This document shows positions 22,075 to 33,644 of a DNA stretch of 64,000 nt, in pieces (position 1 is the stretch's first letter; each line of letters starts with the position of its first letter). The notes beneath the pieces were generated by a model. The model was not told the DNA's origin and made no database searches. It saw nothing but the letters and a program-made list of their open reading frames with translations. Source of the stretch: Tridacna crocea (Eukaryota > Mollusca > Bivalvia > Cardiida > Cardiidae). The DNA is taken from NCBI GenBank assembly GCA_943736015.1, contig OX031058.1, positions 17,137,001 to 17,201,000 on the forward strand, written 5' to 3'. The position numbers and the translations under genes are program-made.

Positions 22075-22273
22075 TATGCAGAATAAACGAAATAAAACTT
22101 TTAAGTCTATAGTAGAAATCATAATATTGCTAGTTCAAACTTACTCTTTGGAGAAAAAAGTCTCCTTATCGGACAGTGTAGATACAAGATCAGACTCAAT
22201 TTCTGTGCAGTCTGATCTTGTATCTACAATGTCCGCAAAAGGTCAGTGAGTCGGGCTTATCAGCCTAAGGGAT
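22075..22273. mobile_element. MITE-D copy
   Basis: Core 22172-22236 with ACAAGATCAGACT and AGTCTGATCTTGTATC; right end CAGCCTAAGGGATAA. Left portion matches the 1582 copy (AAATAAAACTTTTAAGTCTAT). Confidence 0.8.
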
Positions 22274-22606
22274 AAAAAAGGTTTCAATAATAGAAGTATC
22301 TTTAAGTTACCCTTTAGTCTGTCATGAAAATCTATGGTTTGCACATTCCTTAGAATTGTTTCATCGAGACAGTAGTAATAACTACATGTACTTACAAAGT
22401 AGGTTTTAGTAAAGAAAATATATATTTTTTTTCACTCTTTAACTTCCTGATATCTTCCTATCAGGACTTCTGCATCTTCATTTTTGCTTTTAAATACAGT
22501 AAAGTGCATGCAAAACATTGAGTATCCACAAACGATCAAAATGCTGAACTATGCGTTTATTTGTCTCGAAGAACATTGGTCTTGAAAAATAAAAACAAAA
22601 AAACTC

Positions 22607-22788
22607 TGGGCCCGTAGTTACCAACAGGTCTTAAGAACTTTCTTTATTCTCAAGAATTTTCTACATTTGTAAGTAACACAACTTTTGATTGGCTAAACCA
22701 TTTGGTTTAGCCAATCAAAAGTTATGTTATTTACAAATTTAGAAGACTAAGAATATTCTCAAAAATGGTTTATGAATACGGGTCCTGG
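22607..22788. mobile_element. MITE-H copy
   Basis: Ends GGGCCCGTAGTTACCAACAG and ATGAATACGGGTCC, core palindrome GGCTAAACCATTTGGTTTAG with long ATTGG/CCAAT arms extending to AACTTTTG. Confidence 0.85.
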
Positions 22789-22943
22789 TTTTGAAAACGG
22801 CCACCGACAGAGATTTTCCCCTCTCCCTTTTTTAACTCCTTCGAATATATGAACTCCACCCCTTCCACTGCTGAATATACAATCTATACAAGCAAGAAAG
22901 ATCTCCTTTTTTATCGCATATAGATATGACCAACAAAACAAAC

Positions 22944-23011
22944 CAATGGTATAAATCCAGGATCAGACTGTGCTTTTTGTACAGCCTGATCTTTTTCTAT
23001 ACCATCCGCAA
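22944..23011. repeat. MITE-D core only
   Basis: AATCCAGGATCAGACTGTGC and TACAGCCTGATC form a diverged palindrome. Flanks to 23326 carry nothing I recognise. Confidence 0.65.
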
Positions 23012-23326
23012 AACCCAGTTTTCTTCTATGGCGCTGAAAAATTTATTGCCATTTAAAAAACAGAAAGATCAGATTTAATTGTATATTTTATGTTCCACGT
23101 CACAATAGTTTAAACAAAGTTGGTGTGCCTCTGATTTAATATGTCTAGCTGCGCCAGATTCTTGAACTTTATTTTCAGTTTGTAGATTATGCAAGATGTA
23201 AATTAGGCGAAAACGTTAAAAAGAACATTAGTAAAAACTTGTAGCTGCAATCTTAGACGGCAATCTTTTATAATTTCCAGATTCGTAAAGGTTATCTTGG
23301 AGCCATTCTTAACATTTGCTTATACT

Positions 23327-23708
23327 TAACTCTTTAACAAACGATAAAAATTTCCACTCGACCAAATTGAAAGCATTTGCAGAAGAAATTGAATGTTTTT
23401 CAACTGCTGACTTCTATCTTTGATAGTACAGAAAACATTGTGGGAATAGGAGAAAATGCTGGGTACCAGCATTTTCTTCTATTTCCACAATGTTTTTGAG
23501 AGCCTTGCTGATACTTACCTCTTCATCGAACGATAAAATTCCCCACTCGACCAAATTGAAAGCATTTGCAGACGACAAATTAAATGCACTCTTTATGTCT
23601 TTGATAGGGTAGAAAACATTGCGAGAAAAGGAGAAAATGCTGGTTACCAGCATTTTCTCCTTTTCCCACAAAGTTTTTAGAACTTGGGATCGTGTGGTAA
23701 AGGATTAA
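23327..23708 (-). mobile_element. MITE-A tandem dimer
   Basis: Two A copies of about 190 bases each lie in the same orientation: AACTCTTTAACAAACGATAA at 23331 and CTCTTCATCGAACGATAA at 23518, each with GACCAAATTGAAAGCATTTG and its own hairpin (tips at 23461 and 23643). The first copy lacks its second terminus; the second ends GGTAAAGGATTAA. Confidence 0.85.
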
Positions 23709-24044
23709 TTTGTTTTATAATATTCAGATGTTAATTAAAGAAAGGAAGTATAATTATATATCTTCTTTTTAATTTAAAGATGTAAAAAAAGTGTTTATAA
23801 AAAGGATTAAATGACAGCAAAGAAAATAAGAAATTCGAGAAATTGCTCATGTTGAACATTCTTTTTTATGTCCAATTGCCAATGTCCCAAAAAGCAGTCA
23901 TCGGGGTGAAGTCAAAAAGCAAGAGGCAGTTGTCAGGGATGGACATAAAAACATATCCATGCTCCTTTTCAGCCAATTTACATCCCATTTCAAATCTATT
24001 TTATGAAACTTTTATCAATGTTATATCTACATGCTAAATGCTGC

Positions 24045-24165
24045 CCCTGACAGTTGCAAACTTTCAAAGATAACGACCGATAGAAAATGCATTTTATTAT
24101 CGGTAAGCCATAAAGGAAATCACTGAAGTGACGTTTCCGGTTTTAAATGAAGGATTTTTTTTTTT
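24045..24165 (+). repeat. Repeat M, copy 2
   Basis: CAGTTGCAAAC, GATAGAAAATGCATTTTA and TGACGTTTCCGGTTTTAAA match 3655-3745. The M homology resumes at 24598 (CAGCTGACTAAATTCT) after an insertion of about 430 bases. Confidence 0.7.
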
Positions 24166-24184
24166 TATAAATATAGGATTTGAC

Positions 24185-24305
24185 ATGAGTTGGCTTTTGA
24201 GATAAGATTTTATTAAACGAGTCCAGGGAAATGTTATTAAGCAAGCCTTTGGCGAGCTTGATAGCATTTTCCTTGACGAGTTTAATGAAATCTTATTTAA
24301 AACGC
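24185..24305. repeat. Foldback hairpin inside repeat M
   Basis: Left arm GATTTTATTAAACGAG pairs with ACGAGTTTAATGAAATC; inner arms run to AAGCAAGCCTTTGGCGAGCTT. The element lies at the point where M copy 2 has extra sequence, so it probably is (part of) the insertion. 24306-24590 has nothing else recognised. Confidence 0.75.
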
Positions 24306-24690
24306 CTACAAATGTCAGATTATTTTAATCACATAACGATATTTCACAAAATATAGATCAGATGATGCAAAAACATTCATAAATGCACCGGCGGTATTTT
24401 CCATGAGACCCATTCACTTGTATGAAATGCGTACAAAATAACGTCAGAAATGATGTCACACAAATGTGATATCAAACGTGAATAAGATAGGAAAATTCGT
24501 AATGGGTATATTACACTGAAAACAAGGGAGGTTATGAGATAAATGTATTTATCCGTTACACTAAGTTCATTAAGATCGGTAATTTATCCATGTTCCCGCA
24601 GCTGACTAAATTCTAGACCATTCTACAGTCTATAAAATAGCCGACTTTTCTTTCTGGCCGTGAGGATGAACCTTAAACCCTTTTCAGCCC

Positions 24691-24920
24691 TTCAACTCTT
24701 TACCAAACGACAAAATTTTAGACTAGTCCAAATTGAAAGCACGTGTAGACGACAAAATAAACGTAACTCAAAGATTGAAATGTATTTCCAGCAGGGTAGA
24801 AAACATTGTGGGAAAAGGAGAAAATGCTGGTTACCAGCATTTTCTCCTTTTCCCACAATGTTTTCAAACGCTTTCTCTTTCAGGGGATTTAAAAGTCGTC
24901 ATTGTCTGGTTAAGGGTTAA
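24691..24920 (-). mobile_element. MITE-A copy, complete
   Basis: Left border TTCAACTCTTTACC, right TTAA 24917-24920. Hairpin about 24796-24866, perfect. It occupies the same place in repeat M as the copy at 3882. Confidence 0.92.
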
Positions 24921-24959
24921 TACTCTCTTCGGGTATTCGATACAAGACTGTGTTATCGG

Positions 24960-25140
24960 GACAGATTGACAAAATGGCATCACTGCATCAAAATGTAATT
25001 CCGCGCATGCTTACATGGATCTAAACTTTTTTTTGCTATTTTTGTGATTTTATGCATGTGCAAGGGCCATTCTATCTAACGATTCAGTCGGGTGTTTCAG
25101 AAAATGGATCTTAAGGTAGTGGATCCGTAATAATTCTAGT
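24960..25140 (+). repeat. Repeat G, copy 2, diverged
   Basis: Matches to the other G copies are CCATTCTATCTAACGATTCA, AGTCGG and GGATC. It again follows an A copy within 40 bases. Confidence 0.6.
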
Positions 25141-25198
25141 GCAGGATGGCATAAAAGTTCTTGACAGTTGATAAAGACAGATTTATAGTAATAATACT

Positions 25199-25465
25199 AT
25201 TGCACATTTTCACCCGACCAGAAATTCCTTTGATGCCTATCTAAAATTATTTGTCGATACATTTGTTAGTTTTCAGAAAAGGGAGGTAATTATCATATTC
25301 CTTTGTAATGAGTATATAGTGCTTTTCGATTTATAAATGATAGTTCTAGGAAGGACAAAAAGGAAAATGTGGCTCAGTGAAAGTAGTACAATAATACTAA
25401 TTTTTAATCTTACCAAATTTTGTTGGATACTATTATAGTGGAAATAGCTGTTTTCTATTACGGGT
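25199..25465 (+). repeat. Repeat N, copy 2
   Basis: Partner of 16880-17150, same orientation. Both lie close to an A copy. Confidence 0.75.
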
Positions 25466-25530
25466 CCACTACGTTCAGGATCTATAATTATGTAATGATT
25501 TTTTTGTTTTAATACATCAAAGAAATACAT

Positions 25531-25759
25531 TTAACTTTATACCACACAATCCGGACTTTTAACGCCCCTGAGAAAGAGAACTTTTGAAAATGTTGTGGGA
25601 AAAGGACAAAATGCTGGTAACCAGCATTTTCTCCTGTTTCCCATAATGTTTTCTACCCTTCTGAAATCAAATTTCAATTTTCTATTCACAACCATTTTAT
25701 CGTCTGCAAATGCTTTCATTTCGGACAAGTCCAAAATTTTGTCGTTTGGTAAAGAGTAA
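25531..25759 (+). mobile_element. MITE-A copy, complete
   Basis: TTAACTTTATACCACAC at the left; right end GGTAAAGAGTAA has lost one T of TTAA. Hairpin about 25590-25655 with small changes (AAGGACAAAATGC). Confidence 0.9.
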
Positions 25760-26051
25760 ACCCCCTTTTTTTTTGCTAGGGCGCTCAATTGTAAATTAAA
25801 GGCATCTTACATGAATTATTAACACATACACACCTATCGAGGTTGTGCGAAAAGGAGCAATTTCGTCACGGGCAATTTCTACTTTAATGCCATTTTCCAC
25901 ATAGCTTTCAACTACAGGGGAGTAAAACTAACCGTTGTGTGGAGTGCCTTTATAACTTTTTGACAGCCAGAATCTAATTTTACTTTTCTTAAGACAAATA
26001 ATACAGCTCCAACGCAAATGAATAAATATTTTGGTTATAATTCAACAGAAG

Positions 26052-26124
26052 CGGACGGTGTGTCGATTCAAGAGCAGACTCCACGTTTCGTGCAGTCTGA
26101 TCTTGATCTACGCCACCCGCCAAG
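26052..26124. repeat. MITE-D core
   Basis: GCGGACGGTGTGTCGATTC pairs with GATCTACGCCACCCGC; inner arms AGCAGACTCCACG/CGTGCAGTCTGATC. Right flank ends with AGTCAAAGAGTAAAA near 26168. Regions 25760-26050 and 26170-26540 have no recognised feature. Confidence 0.7.
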
Positions 26125-26540
26125 GCAATATGTATTTATATATAGTGCCGTTAGTAGTCAAAGAGTAAAATGAGATTTTATGAAGAACGAGGAGAACTAC
26201 AGTAGCGTACACCTTTCATGATGCTAATGATGTGCAACATACATTTTCTCTGATTCATTCGCCCCACGAACGTTTCGAGTCAAACTCGTCTGTCAATCAA
26301 AATTGTGATATTTGTTTAAGTCTTGCTTCAAACAACACCTTTTTTTATCCTGCAAAAATGAGAATCCGTATAATTTCGGTCCAGTTTTATTGCTTGGATT
26401 TTTGCTGCCAAAACGCCGTTTTCAATAGTAGATCTTCTTCATATAATTTTCCGAGTTATTTCCATTTTAGATCATTTTGACAGTACACCTATGAATATGT
26501 TCCAGAAGCCTCTTCGCTAGCTCTTAATAACAACACGCTT

Positions 26541-26715
26541 TTAACCGTTTACTATACAATAACAACTTTTAACACCCTTAAGGAAAGAAGCCTTTTGAAA
26601 CATTATGGGAAAAGGAGAAAATGCTGGTAACCACAATGTTTTCAAGTGTACCAAGATCAAATTCCATCATTTGAGTCACATTTAAATAGACGTCTGCAAC
26701 TGCTTTCAATTTGGC
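26541..26715 (+). mobile_element. MITE-A copy, hairpin half-deleted, right end cut
   Basis: TTAACCGTTTACTATAC at the left. The 3' half of the hairpin is missing: ATGCTGGTAACC jumps to ACAATGTTTTC. The right end stops at TTTGGCC where D sequence begins. Confidence 0.85.
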
Positions 26716-26835
26716 CCTAGGCTGCTAAGCGCTACAAAAGGACCTTTTACAAAAAAAAAAAAACATGACGTCAGAAATCACATGAATATGAAGTCTGATC
26801 TTTAATCTACACTGTCCGAAATATAGATAATAGGT
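26716..26835 (+). repeat. MITE-D copy, decayed
   Basis: CCTAGGCTGCTAAGCGC and AGGACCTTTTAC are D left-end sequence; AGTCTGATCTTTAATCTAC closes the core. Left palindrome arm is replaced by an A run. Confidence 0.75.
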
Positions 26836-27089
26836 GTGGCTGGCACAAGTAAATCTATTCTGAAAGGTTGGTGGGAACCGAACGATTCCGTATTCAAACA
26901 GTAACAGAAACAAATTATCCATTTATTGCATTCAGATGGGTATTTAAGTCTTAATCATGTGGGCATGGCAAAGATCAGAGCAAATTCGGCAATTACGATT
27001 TTGGTCTACATAGTTCGTGTAGGAAAGCAAAATTCTTGATACGCTGACAGTGATAATAATCCGATAGTTTGGTCTCTTGTTTTTGTCAT

Positions 27090-27317
27090 TTAACTCTTTA
27101 CCACACAACAAAATTTTAGACTGGTTCAAATGAAAGCGTTTGTAGACGACAAAATAAAGGTGACTGAAAAATTGAAATTTGTTCTGGGAAGGGTAAAAAA
27201 CACTGTGGGAAAAGGAGAAAATGCTGGTTACCAGCATTTTCTCCTTTTCCCACAGTGTTTTCAAAAGGCTTCTTTCTCAGGGGCGTCAAAAGTAGGGATT
27301 GTGTGGTAATGGGTTAA
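27090..27317 (-). mobile_element. MITE-A copy, complete
   Basis: TTAA at 27090-27093 and 27314-27317. The hairpin (27195-27265) shows a paired change: CACTGTGGG on the left matched by CCCACAGTG on the right where other copies have CATTGTGGG/CCCACAATG. Confidence 0.93.
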
Positions 27318-27689
27318 TTGCCTTTAGATCTCTTTTTGGTGACCCGTTGAATATTGTAAAATGTCTAGCAGTGAAATCTAGTGTTATGAAGGAAACAATT
27401 CAGCCTTCAAACCTGGCAGGAAGAATCATTCCTGATTCAATTATTACCATCTGTGTTTCTCGACCTGCGTGCGCTAAAAAAATTAGATAGGCATTTAAAA
27501 TAGAAGTCAGCGAAATTTGAGCTACCATCTTACGAATAAATGAACTTATCTTTCTGTGTGCAAGATTTGCACCGCAGAATCCGTGGTTTGCCGATTATCA
27601 TTGTAAAAGAATCAAAGTACCTGGAGTCACGCTTCTGATTTGCATTTGATAATTGAGTAACATCAAGACTAAATAAATTTGACTTCAAA

Positions 27690-27874
27690 AGGCATTATGC
27701 AAACAGTGTAGATCTACGATCAGGCTGTACAGAACGTGCAGTACGATTTTGTGGTTACCCTGTACGATACTATGAGCTTTGTCTGTTGAAAAGATCTTTA
27801 ATACAGCTATAAATTTAGCTTTTTGAAATACTGGCTTAAAATTTCAGTTAGTTTTCTTAGCGGTTTAAGGGTTT
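27690..27874. repeat. MITE-D copy, decayed
   Basis: AACAGTGTAGATCTACGATC and ACGTGCAGTACG form an eroded core; the right end reads CTTAGCGGTTTAAGGG. The preceding 27320-27690 and following 27875-28497 hold no recognised feature. Confidence 0.65.
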
Positions 27875-28498
27875 AGACTTTAAAACCAATTACTGCCCAA
27901 AAGTTTATGCCCCTTTCAGTCGATAGCTCTTACAAATATTGAAGAACAATAACAATGGCTTATTACATGTAATTGCATATTTTCCCTAAAAAAAACGTGG
28001 GTATTTTGATGTCTTTAAAATGTTTCGTCCTGGTTTCCCAGGTACCAATTCAGCAGGTCCAGAATAGATGAACATGTATGCTGATGGATTAAGTCACCTG
28101 TGTTGTGCATTTTGTATTTCAAGTTAAAGTCTTGTACACTGTCGGAATCCTGATATCAAACCCGTGCATTCATCCAGAATTCGTTCAGGCAAGTTTTTTT
28201 TTTTTTATACACAACATATTTTCCAAAACTTATAATTTGTGTTGCAAGAAAGCATTAGAGCATGTTACTCTACTCATTTAAAATTTTTCGTGACGCATGG
28301 TACCTCTAGATGAATGATGCTTTGAAAACCAACCGTTGCTTTTAACAAATTATGGTTAGCTCCCTTTAAAAAAATGTTTTCTTTTTCCATGTACATGTAA
28401 CTCAAACGTAATACTTTTTCATCACATTCTTTTGTGAATTCGTTTTAGATTCAGCACAGTATTTTGGTAGGTCTGCTAACGTAGCTTGTACAGGAATT

Positions 28499-28725
28499 GC
28501 TTACCACAGAATCCCGAGTTTTAATGACCCTGAGACAGACACTTTTTGAAAACTTTGTGGGAAATGGAGAAAATGCTGGTAACCAGCATTTTCTCCTTTT
28601 CCTACAATGTTTTCCGACGAACAAAGACAGAAATCGTTACTTGAGCTACATTAAGGCTATTTTGTCGTCAGGAAATACATTCAATTTGATCGAGCATAAT
28701 AAACTTTCGTTAGGTAAAGGGTTAG
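28499..28725 (+). mobile_element. MITE-A copy
   Basis: Left end TTACCACAGAATCCCGAG, right TAGGTAAAGGGTTAG. Hairpin about 28548-28615. Confidence 0.88.
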
Positions 28726-28729
28726 ACTA

Positions 28730-29900
28730 AGACACCGACCAAACCTACTCGTATGCGAGTACATGTCCGTGTATGAACACGAACAGTGGACTACTTTATG
28801 CTACTGAAATATAATTATGTTTTTACATATGCGGAAAGAAAAGGACGTGAGACACTTGTCTACGTAGTTTGTACGAGGTATACCTGAAGAGTTCGTGGAC
28901 AACCAGTTAATCCTGTTGAATACAAAAGAATTGATATTAACTTATCTTAACGGTTATCTCAATCAAATACTAGAGGTAGTTTCCAATATTCAAACACAAA
29001 ATAATGTGTCTCCGTGAGTTTAACATGTTACGTAATACGGCCTAAAGGAATAGGTCAAACAAGATAGGTAATCCGACAATTGTTTAAAAAATTCATCCTT
29101 CAAAATTTTGTTAAGACGTAAGATGTCTGCCAAACTTTGCTGTTGGACTCATTAAGATGTCACTTCATGTTCCGTGAGTTTCAAAACATCGGTTTGTGGA
29201 GGACTTGTTACAGGAGAAGTTTCTTCAGCGTTACACTAAACAGGATTGACGCTAGACAATGCGTTATTTTGACGTCAATAATTTGACATACCTTCATAAA
29301 GTTTTATGTCTCTGCAGGAAAATTGCAATCTTTAGCCACAAAAATGATCAAAGAAGCCACAAGGAAGCCACGTATGTGTCGATTACACGCGTTTACGTGT
29401 TATAAACACTGTTATAAAATGGAAGAAGAGCAGTTGCCGACGACATCCGTGCTGTCCGACCAACTATTATTACTAAATGTACAGTGACGTCAGCCAAAGC
29501 CGACCGTCGCAAGAGTACCGTTAGTCTAAAGGAAGGCTTGGTGTCGTAAGGAGGGCTGTACATAACCATTCTAACAAAAATACCGTATTTAGCATTAATA
29601 GATTTTTATTATTGACTTCTCTCTCGATTAGAGAGCGCTCGGGAAAGTACGAACAGATTTAGACTTAGTGCGAGTATCTTCAACCATGCCAACGCTTTAG
29701 CTCGTCGGGCAGAGTTTGCGTCCGCCCCCTGAAGGCTGTTAGTTATGTTATCGGGAATAGTGCAGGTACAGGGCCAAATCCATTCTAAACTACGCCTAGT
29801 TCTTTAACGTGCTTGCTCTGAGTTGTTATAACTCGTGATCCAACCCCATTTCCATGTAAATTTGAGGGAAAATAAATATGTTTGAACTAAACGTGCTTGG
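28730..29900. other. Unique sequence, somewhat higher complexity
   Basis: This is the longest stretch without recognisable repeats in the first half. It has higher GC around 29380-29560 and an ACGTCA motif (TGACGTCA-like CRE at 29486). No open frame above about 60 codons supports a gene; a promoter or 5' exon is possible but unproven. Confidence 0.35.
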
Positions 29901-29920
29901 TGATTTAAAGTCACATCCGA

Positions 29921-30330
29921 TAGATTATTGGAGAGGTCGTCAGACCTCTGCATCAGTGGTGAGTTTAAAAGGCAGACTGCCACAGAATTTGCTGTCTTAT
30001 TCTCTTTCTTCTAGCGCAACTGTTCTGATACACAGTCTGTTTCGTCATGGTTTTGTAAATAAAGCGAAATACAAAAAACGAAATAGGAAATAGACGTGGT
30101 TTATTTTTGTAAATGACGAATTAAAAAAAAAAGGATTTAATTTAGTAATTTGCCATGGCTGTAAATAACCTCTCTAATAATTGTATTTTTTTTTATTAAG
30201 CAAATATTCCAAGCAGAGAAAAAATAAGAAGAATTTCGTTAAAAAAGAGAAAGAAGACCGCTGGACATGAACATGCAACTTGAAAACGCGGCAAGAAGGT
30301 CAAATTACCGTCATGTAAAGCATATGAGGT
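29921..30330 (+). repeat. Repeat Q, copy 1
   Basis: GAGAGGTCGTCAGACCTC, GTGAGTTTAAAAGGCAGACT, ATACACAGTCTGTTTCGTCA, GGAAATAGACGTGGTTT and AAGAATTTCGTTAAAAA recur in order at 31081-31465. The first motif is a perfect 8-base-arm palindrome. Confidence 0.85.
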
Positions 30331-30409
30331 TTCAACGCGGCGGCTTTTTCACTCGTTTGTTTACATGTACCAAAATATATTGAAATTGATAGCCAATAAA
30401 CTATTTGAA

Positions 30410-30562
30410 AACATCGATGCTGACCTCTCCTGGCTTCTTTTTTAAAGAAGCCAACTTGTTGATAATTTTAAATGGCAAGCCGTGGGAATCGAACCCACAC
30501 CCTCAGGTGACCCGAAACATCACGTTCACGAGTCCTACGCTCTATCAACGGAGCTTTACAGA
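30410..30562 (-). mobile_element. tRNA-derived SINE-like element
   Basis: On the minus strand, a tRNA-like head shows an A-box region (TTGATAGAGCGTAGGA), a long variable-arm-like hairpin (GTGATGTTTCGGGTCAC) and an exact B box (GGTTCGATTCC at about 30485-30497). Its acceptor ends do not pair, so it is not a functional tRNA. A tail with GGCTTCTTTAAAAAAGAAGC follows; the same tail occurs at 33268. Confidence 0.65.
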
Positions 30563-31080
30563 CTGGCGAAGAAAAACTCGACTGGACGATCTTGCTAAGG
30601 AGATGAAAGTTAAGCTGTATTTCCCTGGAATAGCTACATCAAGATCAAGAGAGGAAACTGATCGTGTCAGGTTGTTTGACGTACAGTTGATAGAGCTTGG
30701 CAGTGGCAGTGAACAGTTTTCAAACATTATCCTAATCCACGAAATATCATGACAAGTTACAGGTTGTTCCTTTCAAGTTGTTGTTGAAGAGATGAATTCA
30801 GAAACTGTTTTCCTTTTTTTTGTGTTCGAAATAGAAATATTTTATATATATAGGTTGATGGTCCGACTGTTTCGCTTTTCATCTTTAATGAACTTTTTAA
30901 CTCGTTAACAGACAACCAAATCTCAACATTTACTTGGAATTGAAAATTCCTGTAGATGACTAATTAAAAATGACTAAATGGGTAGGATTTTGTCTTTCAA
31001 ATGACAATAAGCATCGTGGGAAAAGGAAAAAAATTCTCCTTTTGCAACCGTATCTTCCCGAAAGCCTTTTGCCCAAGGGT

Positions 31081-31465
31081 CATTGGAGAGGTCATCAGAC
31101 CTCTCCAACAGTGGTGAGTTTAAAAGGCAGACTGCCTCAGAAATTGCTGTCTAAATCCAATCTTTGTAGGGGAATTCTTCCGATACACAGTCTGTTTCGT
31201 CATGATTTTATAAAGAAATCGAAGTCTAAAAACTGAAATAGGAAATAGACGTGGTTTGTTTCTTTATCGCGAATTTCAACAAAATTGTAAGGATTTAATT
31301 GCATATTCCCTTTCCAACAATTTTAATTTTGTATTACAATCTTAGATCTAAACAACAAGAAGAAAAAGAAAAAAGAATTTCGTTAAAAATAGAAACGAAC
31401 ACAGCGGAAAAAATCACGTGACCTTAAAACAAGGGAAGAAGGTCATGTGACTTACATAAATTACA
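31081..31465 (+). repeat. Repeat Q, copy 2
   Basis: Second copy, 1.16 kb downstream of the first in the same orientation, with a more perfect initial palindrome (GGAGAGGTCATCAGACCTCT). Between the copies lies the SINE-like element and AT-rich sequence. Confidence 0.85.
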
Positions 31466-32196
31466 AGGACGGATGAGTACGGAATACATGGATCCGTGGA
31501 AATCGATATTTGACCAATCAGGACATCGGGTTTATTCTACCCGGTGTCCTACTTTGGTTTCTGCTATTTCGGCTCACAAATAAACGACTGTTAACGTTGG
31601 AAGAATGCAATTCTCTTTATTTATCTTGTGTTTTTAACGTTTGAATTTAAAAAAAGCTTACAAAATGTGCTTTGCGAAGTGTACCGATGACGTGAGATCA
31701 GGCAGAGGCTATAGAAAAGTTTAAATTGTGATGATTACTGAAAATCTGAACTTGTGCAAAGAGCTGATCAGCGCTGGATAATAGATTAATTTCAAGTATT
31801 CTGTAATTTTTCCTCTCTGAAAGAGAAAACTGGACAACAAAGGTAAAAACAGACCTATATGAAATATTAATAAAAAGAAAATACTTTTACTTGAATATTA
31901 ACCTATGCACATCCAAAAAGTGGCCGCGTTACTTGTCACCAATGTTTCAATTTGACATTAATTTTAACCCATGGTGCATGAAGAATATGCTGAATGTGTA
32001 CTGGGATCTCTGATGTGTAGATATAGATCAGATCGCAAATTACATGATGTTTATTCTTTGATTTAAAGTACCTGCTGATTACAATAAGCACTCTGACGTG
32101 TAGTTCTTCCTCATTATAGGAGTATATTTCAATTTTAAAAAAAGTCTAACTTCTGATCTGGTGGAACATGGAAATTTTTCTCTTGACTTATCTGTT
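31466..32196. other. Unique sequence with one small hairpin
   Basis: GGACATCGGG and CCCGGTGTCC (31521-31550) form a 10-base-arm hairpin with a 10-base loop. Otherwise nothing is recognised. Confidence 0.45.
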
Positions 32197-32417
32197 TTAA
32201 CCGTTTACCACATAACGGGTTTTAACGACCCGTAGAAAGCTTTTAAAAGCATTGTTGAGAAAGGAGAACATGCTTGTAACATTCATTTTATCCTTTTCTC
32301 ACTGTGTTTTGCGCTCTTTCAAAAACAAATTTCAATTTTTGAATCATTTATTTTGTTGTCTGCAATTATTTGAATTTGGATTGCTCTAAAAATTTTGTCA
32401 TTTGGTGACGAGTTTAA
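32197..32417 (+). mobile_element. MITE-A copy, diverged
   Basis: TTAA at 32197-32200 and 32414-32417 are retained. The hairpin is eroded (AGGAGAACATGCTTGTAAC, then CATTTTATCCTTTTCTCAC). Confidence 0.87.
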
Positions 32418-33264
32418 ATGGATTAACACATCTGCACATTAGCACAAAGGGTGTGTTGGTAAACTGTTAATTTGATAGGAAGTGTGTTTGATTGCAAAGC
32501 AAATTACCACTCTAATCAACTTGACCACCCGTTGTCATCAGTATATCATATACTACCGTCATTGATATTAACAATTTTCTTAATTGACAACACACTAAAC
32601 GCATTTTATAATCCATCAGACAACCCTTTTCCCCTTAACCTGATATTGAAATTTTTCATTAACTTAAACCTCTCTGTACATTCAGACATTCTATAAACTT
32701 TTCGAAAGGTTTCTTTAATTTGATATGATGCTGAGATGACTTTACTTGCCCAACGAAAGCAAAAAGTGTCGTTAATTCTATTATTCTGTGGCAAAACTGA
32801 GATCTGTTGATGTTTTTTATATGTTCAATTTTTTTTTTAAACATGTAAATCTGTTACATTGTACGTCGCCCCCGTAATTCGCCCTTTTAATACATCTCCG
32901 TATGTAAATTATTAAAGCATCTTTAAATTTCTTACTGAGAATTTATCATCGATAGAAATATATGATTAAAATACTTTTTCCGGAATTTTATTGAGAGAAA
33001 CAGTCATGAAAGCACGATTTAAGTAGCCTATCTGCTATACTGTATATGTATTGACTACGTTTGTTTGTGAGACCTTGGCAACAGTAACTAAGGTAGTCGG
33101 TTTATCTTTTCACCACGGATCCATGTATCCTGTTTTTGCCATCCACTTTGATGAATGTGTATTTACAACTGAACAGATTTCAACTACCCGTTTATTGTCT
33201 TGCTTGTTTCTTTACATGTACCTAGATATATTTAACCTAAAAGCATAAAAAGTATTAGAAAAAA
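32418..33264. other. AT-rich sequence, no feature recognised
   Basis: Short frames near 32472-32844 on both strands overlap one another and have no motif. No repeat is evident. Confidence 0.4.
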
Positions 33265-33267
33265 ATG

Positions 33268-33305
33268 ATGTCGACCTCTCCTGGCTTCTTTTTTAAAGAA
33301 GCCAC
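33268..33305. repeat. SINE-like tail fragment
   Basis: GACCTCTCCTGGCTTCTTTT followed by TTAAAGAAGCCA matches the tail at 30415-30450. No tRNA-like head is attached. Confidence 0.6.
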
Positions 33306-33644
33306 TTGTAATAGATTTGTATTTGTAGAATGCCATCTAATGGGAGATAATGCTGAAAATGCATTTGTGACCCATCATTCAAAAAGGGACCTTGGTCAGA
33401 CTGCACAGGTGCGGGTCGACAATTTTCTCTTTTATTACATTTTCTGTACGAAGAGTGGTCATTTCACCTTACTGGACAATCATTTTTGAATTATCAACTT
33501 AAGCTGACCTGCACTATCTTTGATCTGTGTACATCTAATTGATGTACAGAATTCCCAAAAAATTCTTTTTCGAGTGACGGGTCACATAAATTTGTGAAAT
33601 AGTGATAATCATCCTTGGCTTTATTCAATTCAGTTCAGTTTAAT

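Noticed and set aside
30475..30560. Functional tRNA gene on the minus strand
   Set aside because: The B box is exact, but the acceptor stem does not pair and the anticodon arm is irregular. It fits a SINE head better.
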